From the NCBI GenBank assembly GCA_023432855.1, contig JAEZEZ010000072.1, positions 1 to 64,000 of the forward strand: a stretch of 64,000 nucleotides of DNA, written 5' to 3'. This DNA comes from Pseudomonadota bacterium. GTDB lineage: Bacteria > Pseudomonadota > Alphaproteobacteria > Caulobacterales > Caulobacteraceae. The notes beneath the pieces are model-generated. The model ran no database searches, was not told the DNA's origin, and saw only the letters and a program-made list of their open reading frames with translations. Positions 36,609-44,561 of the stretch are shown in pieces. The position numbers and the translations under genes are program-made. How positions within the stretch are numbered: the stretch's first letter is position 1; each line of letters opens with the position of its first letter.

Positions 36609-38447
36609 ATGACCATCCGCCGACTGCCGCCCGAGACCGTGAACCGCATCGCCGCCGGCGAGGTGGTCGAACGGCCTGCCAGCGCGGTGAAGGAGCTGGT
36701 CGAGAACGCCCTGGACGCGGGGGGCCGCAATATCGAGGTGCAGGCCGACAATGGCGGCCTGTCTCGCATCCTGGTGGCCGACGACGGATGCGGGCTGGGC
36801 CCGGACGAACTCCCGTTGGCCATCGAGCGGCACGCCACGTCCAAGCTAGAGCCCGACGACGCCGGGGACGTGGACCTGCTGCGCATCCACACCCTGGGCT
36901 TTCGTGGGGAGGCCCTGCCCTCGATTGGATCGGTCGCGAGACTGTCCATCGCCTCACGCGCCAAGGGCCAGCAGGAGGCCTGGGCCATCCGGGTGGACGG
37001 GGGGGAGGTTTCTCCAGTGGCGCCATCGGGTTTCCCCGGCCCGCATGGCGCACGGGTCGAAGTGCGCGACCTGTTCTACGCCACGCCTGCCCGGCTCAAG
37101 TTCATGAAGTCGGAGCGTTCTGAATCGCTCGCCATCACCGACGAAATCCGCCGCCAGGCCATGGCCCACGAGGGCGCGGCGTTCACCCTCGAACTGGACG
37201 GCCGACGCGTTCTGCGCCTGCCGGCCGAGCATCCGGGCCCGGAAGGGCGCCTGGCGCGCCTGGCCGCGATTCTCGGGCGCGAATTCGGCGAGAACGCTCT
37301 GGAGATCGATCAGGAACGCGACGGCGTGCGACTTTCCGGTTTCGCCGGCTTGCCCACCTATTCGCGCGGCAACGCGGCGCATCAGTTTCTGTTCGTCAAC
37401 GGACGCCCAGTCCGAGACCGTCTGCTGCAAGGCGCCCTGCGCGGCGCCTACGCCGACTTCCTGGCGCGGGATCGGCACCCGACCGCGGCCCTCTACCTCG
37501 AACTCGACCCGACCCTCGTCGACGTCAACGTCCACCCGGCCAAGGCCGAGGTCCGCTTCCGCGACGCCGCGGCGGTCCGCGGCCTGATCGTCGGGGCGTT
37601 GAAGCACGCCCTCGCCGCCGCCGGCCACCGCGCCTCCACCACGGTCGCAGCTGCGGCCCTCGGAGGCTTCCGGCCCGAGACGGCGCCACCGCCGGGCGGT
37701 TGGCGATCTCCCGGCCCGGGGGGCTGGAGCCGCCCTTCCCTGCCCCCGGGCATGCCGGGACTGATCGCGGGACTGGCCGAGCCGGGGGCCAGGTTCGAAC
37801 CGGCGCCGCATGCCGATGATCGCCCGCCGCCGACCGCTGATGGCGGTCAACTGGTCGATCCCGTCGACTTCCCCCTGGGGGCCGCGCGGGCCCAGGTGCA
37901 TGAGACCTATATCGTGGCCCAGACCCGCGACGGCGTCGTGATCGTCGACCAGCACGCCGCGCACGAACGCCTGGTCTACGAGCGCATGAAGGCCCAGATG
38001 GCCGAGGGGGCAGTCGCGCGCCAGGCCCTGCTCGTGCCGGAAGTGGTCGACCTGGATCCGGCGGAATGCGAGCGGGTGCTGGCCGCAGCGCCCGAGCTCG
38101 CCGAGATGGGCCTCGTCATCGAGGCGTTCGGCGGCTCGGCGGTCCTCGTCCGGGAAACCCCCGCCCTGCTCGGCGAGACCGACGCCAGGGGCCTGGTGCG
38201 CGATATCGCCGACGATCTCGCCGAGGCCGGCCAGGCCCACGCCCTCAAGGAGCGGATGGCCGAGGTCTGCGGGACCATGGCCTGTCACGGCTCCGTCCGG
38301 GCGGGCCGGCGGCTCACTGCGGCTGAGATGAACGCCCTGCTGCGCCAGATGGAGGCGACGCCCCATTCCGGCCAGTGCAACCACGGCCGGCCGACCTATG
38401 TCGAACTGAAGCTCGCGGACATCGAGCGGCTGTTCGGTCGGCGGTGA
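36609..38447 (+). CDS. mutL: DNA mismatch repair protein MutL with endonuclease motifs
   Basis: This 612-residue MutL has the N-terminal GHKL ATPase: ELVENALDAG near 29-38, VADDGCGL near 59-66 and LGFRGEALPSI. The transducer domain contains DVNVHPAKAEVRF. A Pro/Gly-rich linker near 350-410 joins it to a C-terminal domain with DQHAAHERLVYE at 447-458, which fits DQHA(X)2E(X)4E, plus ACHGSVR and CNHGRPTY. These make it an endonuclease-type MutL, as expected in bacteria that lack MutH. It nicks the strand with errors after MutS binding. ATG 36609 has no clear Shine-Dalgarno sequence. Confidence 0.95.
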   Translation: MTIRRLPPETVNRIAAGEVVERPASAVKELVENALDAGGRNIEVQADNGGLSRILVADDGCGLGPDELPLAIERHATSKLEPDDAGDVDLLRIHTLGFRGEALPSIGSVARLSIASRAKGQQEAWAIRVDGGEVSPVAPSGFPGPHGARVEVRDLFYATPARLKFMKSERSESLAITDEIRRQAMAHEGAAFTLELDGRRVLRLPAEHPGPEGRLARLAAILGREFGENALEIDQERDGVRLSGFAGLPTYSRGNAAHQFLFVNGRPVRDRLLQGALRGAYADFLARDRHPTAALYLELDPTLVDVNVHPAKAEVRFRDAAAVRGLIVGALKHALAAAGHRASTTVAAAALGGFRPETAPPPGGWRSPGPGGWSRPSLPPGMPGLIAGLAEPGARFEPAPHADDRPPPTADGGQLVDPVDFPLGAARAQVHETYIVAQTRDGVVIVDQHAAHERLVYERMKAQMAEGAVARQALLVPEVVDLDPAECERVLAAAPELAEMGLVIEAFGGSAVLVRETPALLGETDARGLVRDIADDLAEAGQAHALKERMAEVCGTMACHGSVRAGRRLTAAEMNALLRQMEATPHSGQCNHGRPTYVELKLADIERLFGRR

Positions 38448-38450
38448 GCC

Positions 38451-38738
38451 CTAGGCGGCCTCGCCGCCGCGTCCGGTGACGTAGCGCCAGATCCGCCGGC
38501 GCGCCTCGAACACGCTGACGCCGATCGTTGCGGCCGTCAGCCAGAAGGTCGCTTCCGTCGTCACCGCCGCCGCAGTCGCCAGGATGAGCCGCGGGGTGAA
38601 CCCCACGCCCATGTAGAGGCCCACGCCGAGGGCGATCCAGGCGCACACCGCGGCAATGAAGACGAGGCCCGTGAGGGTCCACATCACCCGGCTCCCCTTG
38701 CGGCGGGGCTTTGCGGGGACGTTTGAGGCATCGGTCAT
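38451..38738 (-). CDS. Small two-helix membrane protein with RBS in an inverted repeat
   Basis: The 95-residue protein has a basic N-terminus (AKPRRKGSR), two or three hydrophobic segments near 18-40 and 50-70, and an Arg-rich C-terminus. No family is recognised. The ribosome-binding site CGGAGATC precedes ATG 38738 by a normal distance, but it is one arm of a perfect 8-bp inverted repeat (38743-38770), so translation may be controlled by RNA folding. It is convergent with mutL (three bases apart) and downstream of rsmD, with which it may be cotranscribed. Confidence 0.72.
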   Translation of the reverse strand: MTDASNVPAKPRRKGSRVMWTLTGLVFIAAVCAWIALGVGLYMGVGFTPRLILATAAAVTTEATFWLTAATIGVSVFEARRRIWRYVTGRGGEAA

Positions 38739-38742
38739 GGCG

Positions 38743-38770
38743 GATCTCCGTGTAACTGTTTCCGGAGATC
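38743..38770 (-). promoter_or_regulatory. Inverted repeat enclosing the ribosome-binding site of the 38451-38738 gene
   Basis: GATCTCCG at 38743-38750 and CGGAGATC at 38763-38770 are perfect complements with 12 bases between. On the minus-strand RNA, the arm nearest the start codon reads CGGAGAUC, so GGAG, seven bases before AUG, would be paired in the hairpin. It may act as an RNA thermometer-like or regulator-dependent switch, or as a DNA operator. Confidence 0.55.
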
Positions 38771-38794
38771 ACAGTCCGGCGCCGTGGCGCTTTC

Positions 38795-39379
38795 TTACGC
38801 GCCGCCTTCCTCCGCCGGCTCGAACCTGAGGAAGTGGACCCGGGCGGCGCCGTAGTCGCGCACATCCAGCGATGCGAAACCCGGGAGCGAAAGGCCGGGC
38901 TCGCCCACGCCCCGCTCGACGATGCAGAGTGCGCCGGGCTTCAGCCAGTCGCCCTCGGCCAGGCGCGCCAGGCACCGATCGGCGAGGCCGCCCCCATAGG
39001 GCGGGTCAAGGAAGGCCAGGTCGAAGGCCTCCCCCGCCGATCCCGGTCGGATTCCCAGGTCGGTGGCGTCGCGACGGTGGACCCGCGCAATGCCGAACAG
39101 CCCGAACGCATCCATGTTCTCCCGGATGGCGCCCCGCGCGGCTTCGTCCGTCTCCACGAACAGGCAGAAAGCCGCCCCACGCGAGAGCGCCTCCAGGCCG
39201 AGCGCGCCGGAGCCCGCAAACAGGTCGATCACCCGCGCATCCCGCAGACCCTCGGACCAGGGGGCGTGCTCGAGGATGTTGAAGACGGCCTGGCGTGCAC
39301 GGTCGGAGGTCGGGCGAGTGCCCTGCCCGGTCGGCGCCGTGATCGCGCGCCCCCTGAATCTTCCGCCGACGATCCTCAC
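38795..39379 (-). CDS. rsmD: 16S rRNA (guanine966-N2)-methyltransferase
   Basis: The protein is 194 residues from the GTG read from 39379, preceded by AGAGGA and overlapping the plsC stop by four bases. The family start VRIVGGRFRGRAI is followed by RPTSDRARQAVFNIL, the SAM-binding loop VIDLFAGSGALGLEALSRG near 55-73 and the catalytic LAFLDPPYGGG. RsmD methylates N2 of G966 in 16S rRNA. Length and motifs match the family. Longer upstream frames overlap plsC and are rejected. Confidence 0.93.
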   Translation of the reverse strand: MRIVGGRFRGRAITAPTGQGTRPTSDRARQAVFNILEHAPWSEGLRDARVIDLFAGSGALGLEALSRGAAFCLFVETDEAARGAIRENMDAFGLFGIARVHRRDATDLGIRPGSAGEAFDLAFLDPPYGGGLADRCLARLAEGDWLKPGALCIVERGVGEPGLSLPGFASLDVRDYGAARVHFLRFEPAEEGGA

Positions 39380-40074
39380 GTGCGGTCCTCTTCCCTGCGC
39401 CGGTTCTCCACATTGGCCTCCCGCCATTTCAGCGGCGGCGCCTCGACCTGCAGCGTTTCGAGGCCTGCGCGCAGGCTGCTCATGAAGCCTTGCCGCTCGC
39501 CAGTCCAGCGCAGCGGCGCCCCTACGAGGACACAGCAGTTCATGGGCACCGGGACGATCGAGCCTTTCGGCAGCACCCGGCCCGCGCCCTGTATCCATAC
39601 GGGGACGACCGGCGCGTCGGGAAACGCCTCCGCCAGCCGGGCGATTCCCCCCTTCAGGGCCCCCAGCTCCTCGGGCCGGCCCCGGGAGCCTTCGGGAAAC
39701 ACCACCACGATGTCCCCCCGGTCGAGGGCCGCCTTCGCCGGTGCGAGCACGTCGTCTCCGCGCGCCACGGTCCGCGAGATGGGCGTTATGCCCACGAGCC
39801 GGCGGGCGAACCAGCTGAGGGCGGGATTGGTCAGGAAGTAGTCCGCCGCCGCCACCGGCCTTACTCGCGGCAGGGCGCGGGGCGGGAACATGGTCAGCAG
39901 GAGCAGGGTGTCGACGTGCGAGTTGTGGTTCGCCGCGACGATGGCGGGCCCGGCAAGCGGCAGTCTTTCACGCCCGCGGACCTCGGCCCCCGTCAGGAAG
40001 AGGGCCAGCGGCCGGAGAACCAGGCGCAGGAACAGGCCGCGGAATGCGGACGGCTCAGTACCGGTCGAAGCCAT
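39376..40074 (-). CDS. 1-acylglycerol-3-phosphate acyltransferase (PlsC-like)
   Basis: The 232-residue protein has the acyltransferase motif NHNSHVD with H50 and D55 (HX4D), then PPRALPRVRPVAAADYF, FPEGSRGRPEEL near 125-136 and IQGAGRVLP. A hydrophobic N-terminus anchors it in the membrane. It probably acylates lysophosphatidate to phosphatidate. It overlaps cdsA, which uses phosphatidate as its substrate, by 20 bases, so the two steps are genetically coupled. Another acyltransferase function cannot be excluded. The start is the ATG read from 40074. Confidence 0.87.
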   Translation of the reverse strand: MASTGTEPSAFRGLFLRLVLRPLALFLTGAEVRGRERLPLAGPAIVAANHNSHVDTLLLLTMFPPRALPRVRPVAAADYFLTNPALSWFARRLVGITPISRTVARGDDVLAPAKAALDRGDIVVVFPEGSRGRPEELGALKGGIARLAEAFPDAPVVPVWIQGAGRVLPKGSIVPVPMNCCVLVGAPLRWTGERQGFMSSLRAGLETLQVEAPPLKWREANVENRRREEDRT

Positions 40075-41023
40075 AGTAGGCCAGCAGGTGGAAGTAGAGC
40101 GGCGCCGAGAAGGTCAGGCTGTCGATGCGGTCCAGCACGCCGCCGTGGCCCGGGATCATCGCCGACGTGTCCTTTACCCCGATGTCGCGCTTGACGGCGG
40201 ACATGGTCACGTCGCCGGCGAACCCTGCCAGCGGCAGGAGAAGCGCGAGCAGCCAGCGTCCCACGTCGTCGAGCGGAGTGAAGACCGGCGCCAGCAGAAA
40301 GATCAGCAGGCCGGTCAGTATCCAGCCGCCGAGAAACCCTTCCCAAGTCTTGTTGGGGCTGACCTTCGGCAGGATCTTCCGCCGCCCGGCCAGCTTGCCG
40401 CAGACGTACTGCAGGACGTCATTGGCCTCCGTCGCCAGCAGCAGGAAGAACACCAGCCCGGCCGGGCCTGCGGCGCTGGCCTCGCCGACCGGCACATTCA
40501 TCAGGAAAGGAATGAACCCCAAGGTGTAGACACAGGTGATGACGCCCCAGTTGAACATCGCCACGGCCGCCAGATAGCCGCGCGTCTGGCCCGCGAGCGC
40601 CATCAGGAACGGGGTCAGCAGGAAGAACCAGACGGGTATGGCGACGAGGTAGACATAGTACCGGTCGAGCCCGACCAGCCCGTAGCAGACCGGGATCGAC
40701 AAATAGGCGAACAGGACGATCAGCCGGTCCTCCCGCCGCGTCGGCGCAAGTGACAGGAACTCCCGTAGCGCCAGGAAGGAGATGATGGCGAACAGCACCG
40801 TGACGGCGCCCTGGCCGGCCAGCAGGGCGGCCACGACGAGACCGATCATTACCCACCACGACCAGATGCGCTGGCGCAGGTTGGTCCAGTTCCGGCCAGG
40901 CTTGAACACCGGGAGCGCCAGCGCCGCCGCCGTGCCGAACGCGAGCACTCCGAGCACCGCCGCCAGCCCCCACGCCAGGGGCAGCGGGTTGTTCGCAAGG
41001 GCTTGGCTCAGGGCGTCGGGCAT
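40055..41023 (-). CDS. Phosphatidate cytidylyltransferase-type protein (CdsA family)
   Basis: The 322-residue membrane protein has about eight hydrophobic segments. The diagnostic signature SAVKRDIGVKDTSAMIPGHGGVLDRIDS is present near residues 270-297 (given in pieces: SAVKRDIGVKD, then PGHGGVLDRIDS). It makes CDP-diacylglycerol from phosphatidate and CTP. It is probably not the only CdsA of the cell, because an essential cdsA usually sits beside frr, uppS and dxr, and those are absent here. It is divergent from a gene for a CDP-alcohol phosphatidyltransferase, which uses CDP-diacylglycerol. That pairing resembles the E. coli YnbA-YnbB pair. Confidence 0.88.
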   Translation of the reverse strand: MPDALSQALANNPLPLAWGLAAVLGVLAFGTAAALALPVFKPGRNWTNLRQRIWSWWVMIGLVVAALLAGQGAVTVLFAIISFLALREFLSLAPTRREDRLIVLFAYLSIPVCYGLVGLDRYYVYLVAIPVWFFLLTPFLMALAGQTRGYLAAVAMFNWGVITCVYTLGFIPFLMNVPVGEASAAGPAGLVFFLLLATEANDVLQYVCGKLAGRRKILPKVSPNKTWEGFLGGWILTGLLIFLLAPVFTPLDDVGRWLLALLLPLAGFAGDVTMSAVKRDIGVKDTSAMIPGHGGVLDRIDSLTFSAPLYFHLLAYYGFDRY

Positions 41024-41033
41024 GGCCTAGCTT
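41003..41033 (+). promoter_or_regulatory. Putative promoter of the small membrane protein/CDP-alcohol gene pair
   Basis: TTGGCT at 41003-41008 and TAGCTT at 41028-41033 are 19 bases apart, ahead of ATG 41060, which has GGAGG at 41051-41055. The -35 lies inside the 5' end of the divergent cdsA-type gene. Confidence 0.33.
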
Positions 41034-41059
41034 CAGTCCGGGGAATCTTCGGAGGCAGC

Positions 41060-41470
41060 ATGGCGGAAAGCGTAGCCCTGCGACAGGCCGCGCGCTCGAC
41101 CGCCGCCCACATGGGCTTCGCGTTCCTGGCCATGGGCGGATGGGCGGCCTTCGCCAACCGTGAGCACGGTCCCTTGGCCATGGCCTTCGCCTTTGTCGTC
41201 CAGGGCCTGATGTCCGCCCTGCTGACCTGGGCGCTGAAGCGCTGGCTCGAGCAGGGCTATCGCTCCCTCTTTGCGAGGCTGCCTCACCCGGTTCGCCGGC
41301 TGCTTCCCCCAACCGTCAGTACACTGATCATCGGATGCGCCCTCTGGCTGGCGCACCGGCTTGCCGGGACCCCGGAGATCCTGGCGACCATCGCCGTGCC
41401 CTGGAGCGTGTCGACCCTCTACGCGTTCGTCTACACGGCCACGCTTCGGCTTCCCGAGACCTCCGCATGA
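41060..41470 (+). CDS. Four-helix membrane protein next to a CDP-alcohol transferase
   Basis: The protein is 136 residues from ATG 41060 (GGAGG upstream). Hydrophobic segments lie near 15-31, 39-58, 86-103 and 110-126, joined by basic loops (KRWLEQGYRSLFARLPHPVRR). No known family was recognised. Its stop overlaps the ATG of the CDP-alcohol phosphatidyltransferase (ATGA), which implies coupled translation. The partner genes make phospholipid precursors, so a role in the same lipid pathway is an inference. Confidence 0.75.
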   Translation: MAESVALRQAARSTAAHMGFAFLAMGGWAAFANREHGPLAMAFAFVVQGLMSALLTWALKRWLEQGYRSLFARLPHPVRRLLPPTVSTLIIGCALWLAHRLAGTPEILATIAVPWSVSTLYAFVYTATLRLPETSA

Positions 41471-42129
41471 CCGATCTCTCGAACCGGCGTCCCGTCCGAT
41501 CCCGCGGAAGCGCCTGGGCGTCGGCCCTGGCCTCGGCCCTCGCGCGCAACCGCGTGTCGCCGGACCTGGTTTCGGCCATGAGCGTGGCCTTCGCCCTGGT
41601 AGGCTTCGCCGCCTTCGCCCTGTCGGGCCTCAGCGAGGGAGCCGCGCGGATTGTCTGGCTCGGACTGGCGCTGATCGCCATCCAGCTACGCCTGATCTGC
41701 AATGTGCTGGACGGCCTGGTGGCGGTCGAGCATGGCAAGGGCGGACCTGCGGGGCCGATCTGGAACGAGCTGCCGGACCGGATTTCCGATGCGCTCTTCT
41801 TGATCGGGGCAGGCTATGGGGTGGTCGCGGCAGCGCCACATCTAGGTCCGGCGCTGGGGTGGCTGTGCGCGGCCCTCGCGATCCTGACAGCATACGTTCG
41901 CGAACTCGGACGCGGCCTCGGCTTCCCGGCTGACTTCTCAGGTCCCCTGGCCAAGCCCCAGCGCATGGGCGCGCTGACGGGACTGACCGTACTGTCCATG
42001 CTCGAGGGCTGGTGGGGCTGGCACGGGGAGACCTTGGTCTGGGGCCTCGCCGGCATCGCCGCACTCACCGCCCTGACCGCCGCCAATCGAACCCGAGGGT
42101 TGGCGAGAGCCCTGCGCGAAAGGGGCTAA
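41467..42129 (+). CDS. CDP-alcohol phosphatidyltransferase family protein
   Basis: The protein is 220 residues from ATG 41467. The CDP-alcohol signature DGxxAR-x8-GxxxDxxxD can be traced as D82-G83-L-V-A86, G96, N100 and D104, followed by D108, in NVLDGLVAVEHGKG and AGPIWNELPDRISD. The usual Arg is Val and the second Asp is Asn; the variant NE(L/V)PDRxSD is, to my recollection, typical of the YnbA-like branch. About five to six membrane segments follow. It would join an alcohol to CDP-diacylglycerol; which alcohol is unknown. Confidence 0.82.
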   Translation: MTDLSNRRPVRSRGSAWASALASALARNRVSPDLVSAMSVAFALVGFAAFALSGLSEGAARIVWLGLALIAIQLRLICNVLDGLVAVEHGKGGPAGPIWNELPDRISDALFLIGAGYGVVAAAPHLGPALGWLCAALAILTAYVRELGRGLGFPADFSGPLAKPQRMGALTGLTVLSMLEGWWGWHGETLVWGLAGIAALTALTAANRTRGLARALRERG

Positions 42130-42190
42130 TCAACGCGAGACTTGAGCGGTCTCCGGGCATCGACCAGATCGCGCAGGCTCCGCGGGAGTA

Positions 42191-43726
42191 CTATTCGGAG
42201 CGCGGCTTGCGAGGTCCACGGGAGCCGCCTGGACGGGGGCCGCCGGGTCCAGACCGGGGTCCTCCAGGCTTGCCGCCCGGTTTCCCCCTGGATGGAGCTT
42301 TGCCCCCCGACGGTCGGCCTTCACCATCTCGCGGCTTGAAGGGCCGCTTGCCGGCCGGCCGTTCGGCGCGATCGCCCTCGGGACGAGGTTTGGCCCAGCC
42401 CGGCCGAGCCGTCCGGGGTTTGTCCCCGGGACCCCGGCGCGGGCGCTCGTCACCGCGGGTTTCAGCGGCGCCCTCCCATGGCTTGAAACTGCGCCCGTCG
42501 CCCTCAGGACGTTCGCCGCGCGGCTTGAACGGACGCTTTTCGCCGTAGCTGCGCGCCGGGCGCTCTGCGCCGTCTTCGCGCGGCTTGCCGTAGCTCCGCT
42601 TGGCGTCCCCCGTGCGCGATCCGCGGGGGCGTCCGGGTGTCTCGGCGTCGCGGGAGCGATAGGGCCGGTCGTCGTCACGGCGAGGCCGGGCCGAGGCGCG
42701 CTCGGCGTTGCGGGCCGCGCGCTCGGCGTCACGCTGCTCGCGCATGGCGATGTTTTCCTTCACCCGGCTTGGCTTCGCCTTGGGATTGGCCATGGCGCTG
42801 CCTGGAATGGGTCGCCTGGCCGGGGCCGGAGGCGGCGTCATCACCCGGTCGCCCTTGGGCATGTTTTCCGGAAGGACGACATCGGCCAGCTGCTCGCGGA
42901 TTACGCGCGGCCCGATTTCCTCGACCTCGCCGACCCCCAGCGTACCGAGCTGGAATGGACCGTAGGCAAGCCGGATCAGCCGATTGACCTTCAGGCCCAG
43001 CGACTCGAGGACCTTGCGGACCTCGCGGTACTTACCCTCGCCCAGGGTGAGGGTGATCCAGACGTTGGCGCCGCCGCCTTCCTTCTCCTTCGCTTTGTCC
43101 AGCCGGGCCTCGATGGGACCGTAGCGGACACCCTCATACTCGACCCCGTCCTTCAGCCGGTCGAGTTGCTCCTGGGTGATGCGGCCGTGGGCGCGCGCCC
43201 GGTAGACCCGTTTCCAGCCCGTGGTCGGCAGTTCGAGGGCGCGGCTGAGTTCGCCGTCGTTGGTCAGCAGCAGAAGGCCTTCGGAATTGATGTCGAGACG
43301 GCCGACGGAGATTACCCGCGGCAGGCCCTTGGGCAGGTTGTCGAACACCGTAGGGCGCCCTTCGGGATCCCTGTGGGTCGTCATAAGCCCGACCGGCTTG
43401 TGGTAGCGCCACACGCGCGTCGCTTCCGGCGCAGACACCACCTCACCGTCCACCGTCAGGATGTCGTCCTTGTGGATGAAGGTGGCGGGCGTATCGATGA
43501 TGCGGCCGTTCACCGCCACCTTGCCCAGACCGATCAGACGCTCGACGTCGCGGCGCGAGGCCACGCCGGCGCGGGCCAGCGCCTTCGCCACACGCTCTCC
43601 CCTGCCCTTGGGCTTTGCGCCGGGCTTCTCCGCCTTCACCCCTTTGGGTGAATTGCGCGGCTTGCGATCGTTTCCGGCTTGACCGGAGCGCGGCTTTTCG
43701 CCGGTGTCGGAAGGATGATGGACCAT
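42191..43726 (-). CDS. RluB-like pseudouridine synthase with a long basic tail
   Basis: The 511-residue protein starts at the ATG read from 43726. After a Lys/Arg/Pro-rich head (about 1-42) comes an S4 domain near 43-100 (RVAKALARAGVASRRDVERLI), then the RluB-type catalytic domain with SVGRLDINSEGLLLLTNDG and catalytic D145. The domain ends near 285. The last roughly 220 residues are low complexity and rich in Arg, Lys, Gly, Pro and Glu, with repeated units such as KRPFKPR. The tail probably binds RNA or ribosomes. It modifies large-subunit rRNA. Its start overlaps the tadA start on the other strand. Confidence 0.9.
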   Translation of the reverse strand: MVHHPSDTGEKPRSGQAGNDRKPRNSPKGVKAEKPGAKPKGRGERVAKALARAGVASRRDVERLIGLGKVAVNGRIIDTPATFIHKDDILTVDGEVVSAPEATRVWRYHKPVGLMTTHRDPEGRPTVFDNLPKGLPRVISVGRLDINSEGLLLLTNDGELSRALELPTTGWKRVYRARAHGRITQEQLDRLKDGVEYEGVRYGPIEARLDKAKEKEGGGANVWITLTLGEGKYREVRKVLESLGLKVNRLIRLAYGPFQLGTLGVGEVEEIGPRVIREQLADVVLPENMPKGDRVMTPPPAPARRPIPGSAMANPKAKPSRVKENIAMREQRDAERAARNAERASARPRRDDDRPYRSRDAETPGRPRGSRTGDAKRSYGKPREDGAERPARSYGEKRPFKPRGERPEGDGRSFKPWEGAAETRGDERPRRGPGDKPRTARPGWAKPRPEGDRAERPAGKRPFKPRDGEGRPSGGKAPSRGKPGGKPGGPRSGPGGPRPGGSRGPRKPRSE

Positions 43727-44197
43727 GACCGGGCTCTGATGCTCATAGCACTGGAAAAGGCGCAAGACGCCGCGAACAGCGGCGAGGCCCCGATCGGCGC
43801 CGTCGTCGCCGATCCGGCGACCGGCGAGGTGATCGCCGCCGCTGGTAACGCGCCGATCCGGCTGCATGATCCGACCGCCCACGCCGAAATCCTGGCCATC
43901 CGCGAGGCCGCCCGCGCGCGCGGCAACTACCGGCTCACGGGCCTCACCCTCTACGTCACGCTGGAGCCGTGCGCCATGTGCGCCGGCGCCATCAGCCACG
44001 CCCGCGTCGGCCGCGTGGTCTATGGCGCCGAGGACCCCAAGGGGGGCGGCGTCAAACACGGCTCGCGCGTCTTCCACCAGCCCACCTGCCATTGGCGCCC
44101 GCAGGTGGAATCCGGACTCATGGCGGACCAGAGCTCAATGCTTCTCAAGGAGTTCTTCCGCGCCCGACGCAACAAGGGAGGCGACCATGCCCCGTAA
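43718..44197 (+). CDS. tadA: tRNA(adenine34) deaminase
   Basis: The 159-residue deaminase is placed at ATG 43718, which has GGAAGG three bases upstream; ATG 43715 and ATG 43739 are alternatives. The zinc site is DPTAHAEILAI (His and catalytic Glu) and LEPCAMCAGA (two Cys), both typical of TadA. It converts A34 to inosine in tRNA-Arg. With the chosen start it overlaps the start of the opposite RluB-like gene by nine bases; with 43739 there would be 12 bases between them. Its 3' end overlaps the VOC gene. Confidence 0.92.
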   Translation: MDHDRALMLIALEKAQDAANSGEAPIGAVVADPATGEVIAAAGNAPIRLHDPTAHAEILAIREAARARGNYRLTGLTLYVTLEPCAMCAGAISHARVGRVVYGAEDPKGGGVKHGSRVFHQPTCHWRPQVESGLMADQSSMLLKEFFRARRNKGGDHAP

Positions 44198-44561
44198 AGG
44201 CGACTGGTACTGGCACGAACTGACCACCCCCGATCCCGAGACCGCCAAGACCTTCTACGGCGCTGTGCTTGGCTGGGAGTCGAAGCCCATGGAAGGCATG
44301 CCGGGCTATACGCTCTGGCTCCAGGGCGACGAGGTCCACGGCGGCATCATGAGGATGGAGGGGCCCGAGTGGGAAGGAATCCCCCCCCACTGGATGGTCT
44401 ATATGGTTGTCGACGATCCCGAGGTCGCCAGGCAGGCCGTGTTGGATAACGGCGGGCAGGTTCCCTACGGACCATTCGAGGCGGAAGGCGTCGGTACGAT
44501 CCTCGTCTGCAAGGACCCGGCGGGGGCCGTGTTCAGCCTGATGAAGCCGGCCCAGGCGTAG
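44187..44561 (+). CDS. VOC (glyoxalase/bleomycin-resistance fold) family protein
   Basis: The protein is 124 residues from ATG 44187, with GGGAGG upstream. It has one vicinal-oxygen-chelate module pair: WYWHELTTPDPETAKTFYGAVLGW at the start, HGGIMRME and PPHWMVYMVVDD in the middle, and DPAGAVFSLMKP at the end. The His and Glu metal-ligand positions are partly visible. The family includes glyoxalases, dioxygenases and resistance proteins; the exact role is unknown. It overlaps tadA by 11 bases and is convergent with the GNAT gene (29-base overlap). Confidence 0.86.
   Translation: MPRKGDWYWHELTTPDPETAKTFYGAVLGWESKPMEGMPGYTLWLQGDEVHGGIMRMEGPEWEGIPPHWMVYMVVDDPEVARQAVLDNGGQVPYGPFEAEGVGTILVCKDPAGAVFSLMKPAQA

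Noticed and set aside
43156..43651. Open frames on the plus strand inside the RluB-like gene
   Set aside because: Antisense to a gene with clear S4 and GRLD motifs; no independent evidence.
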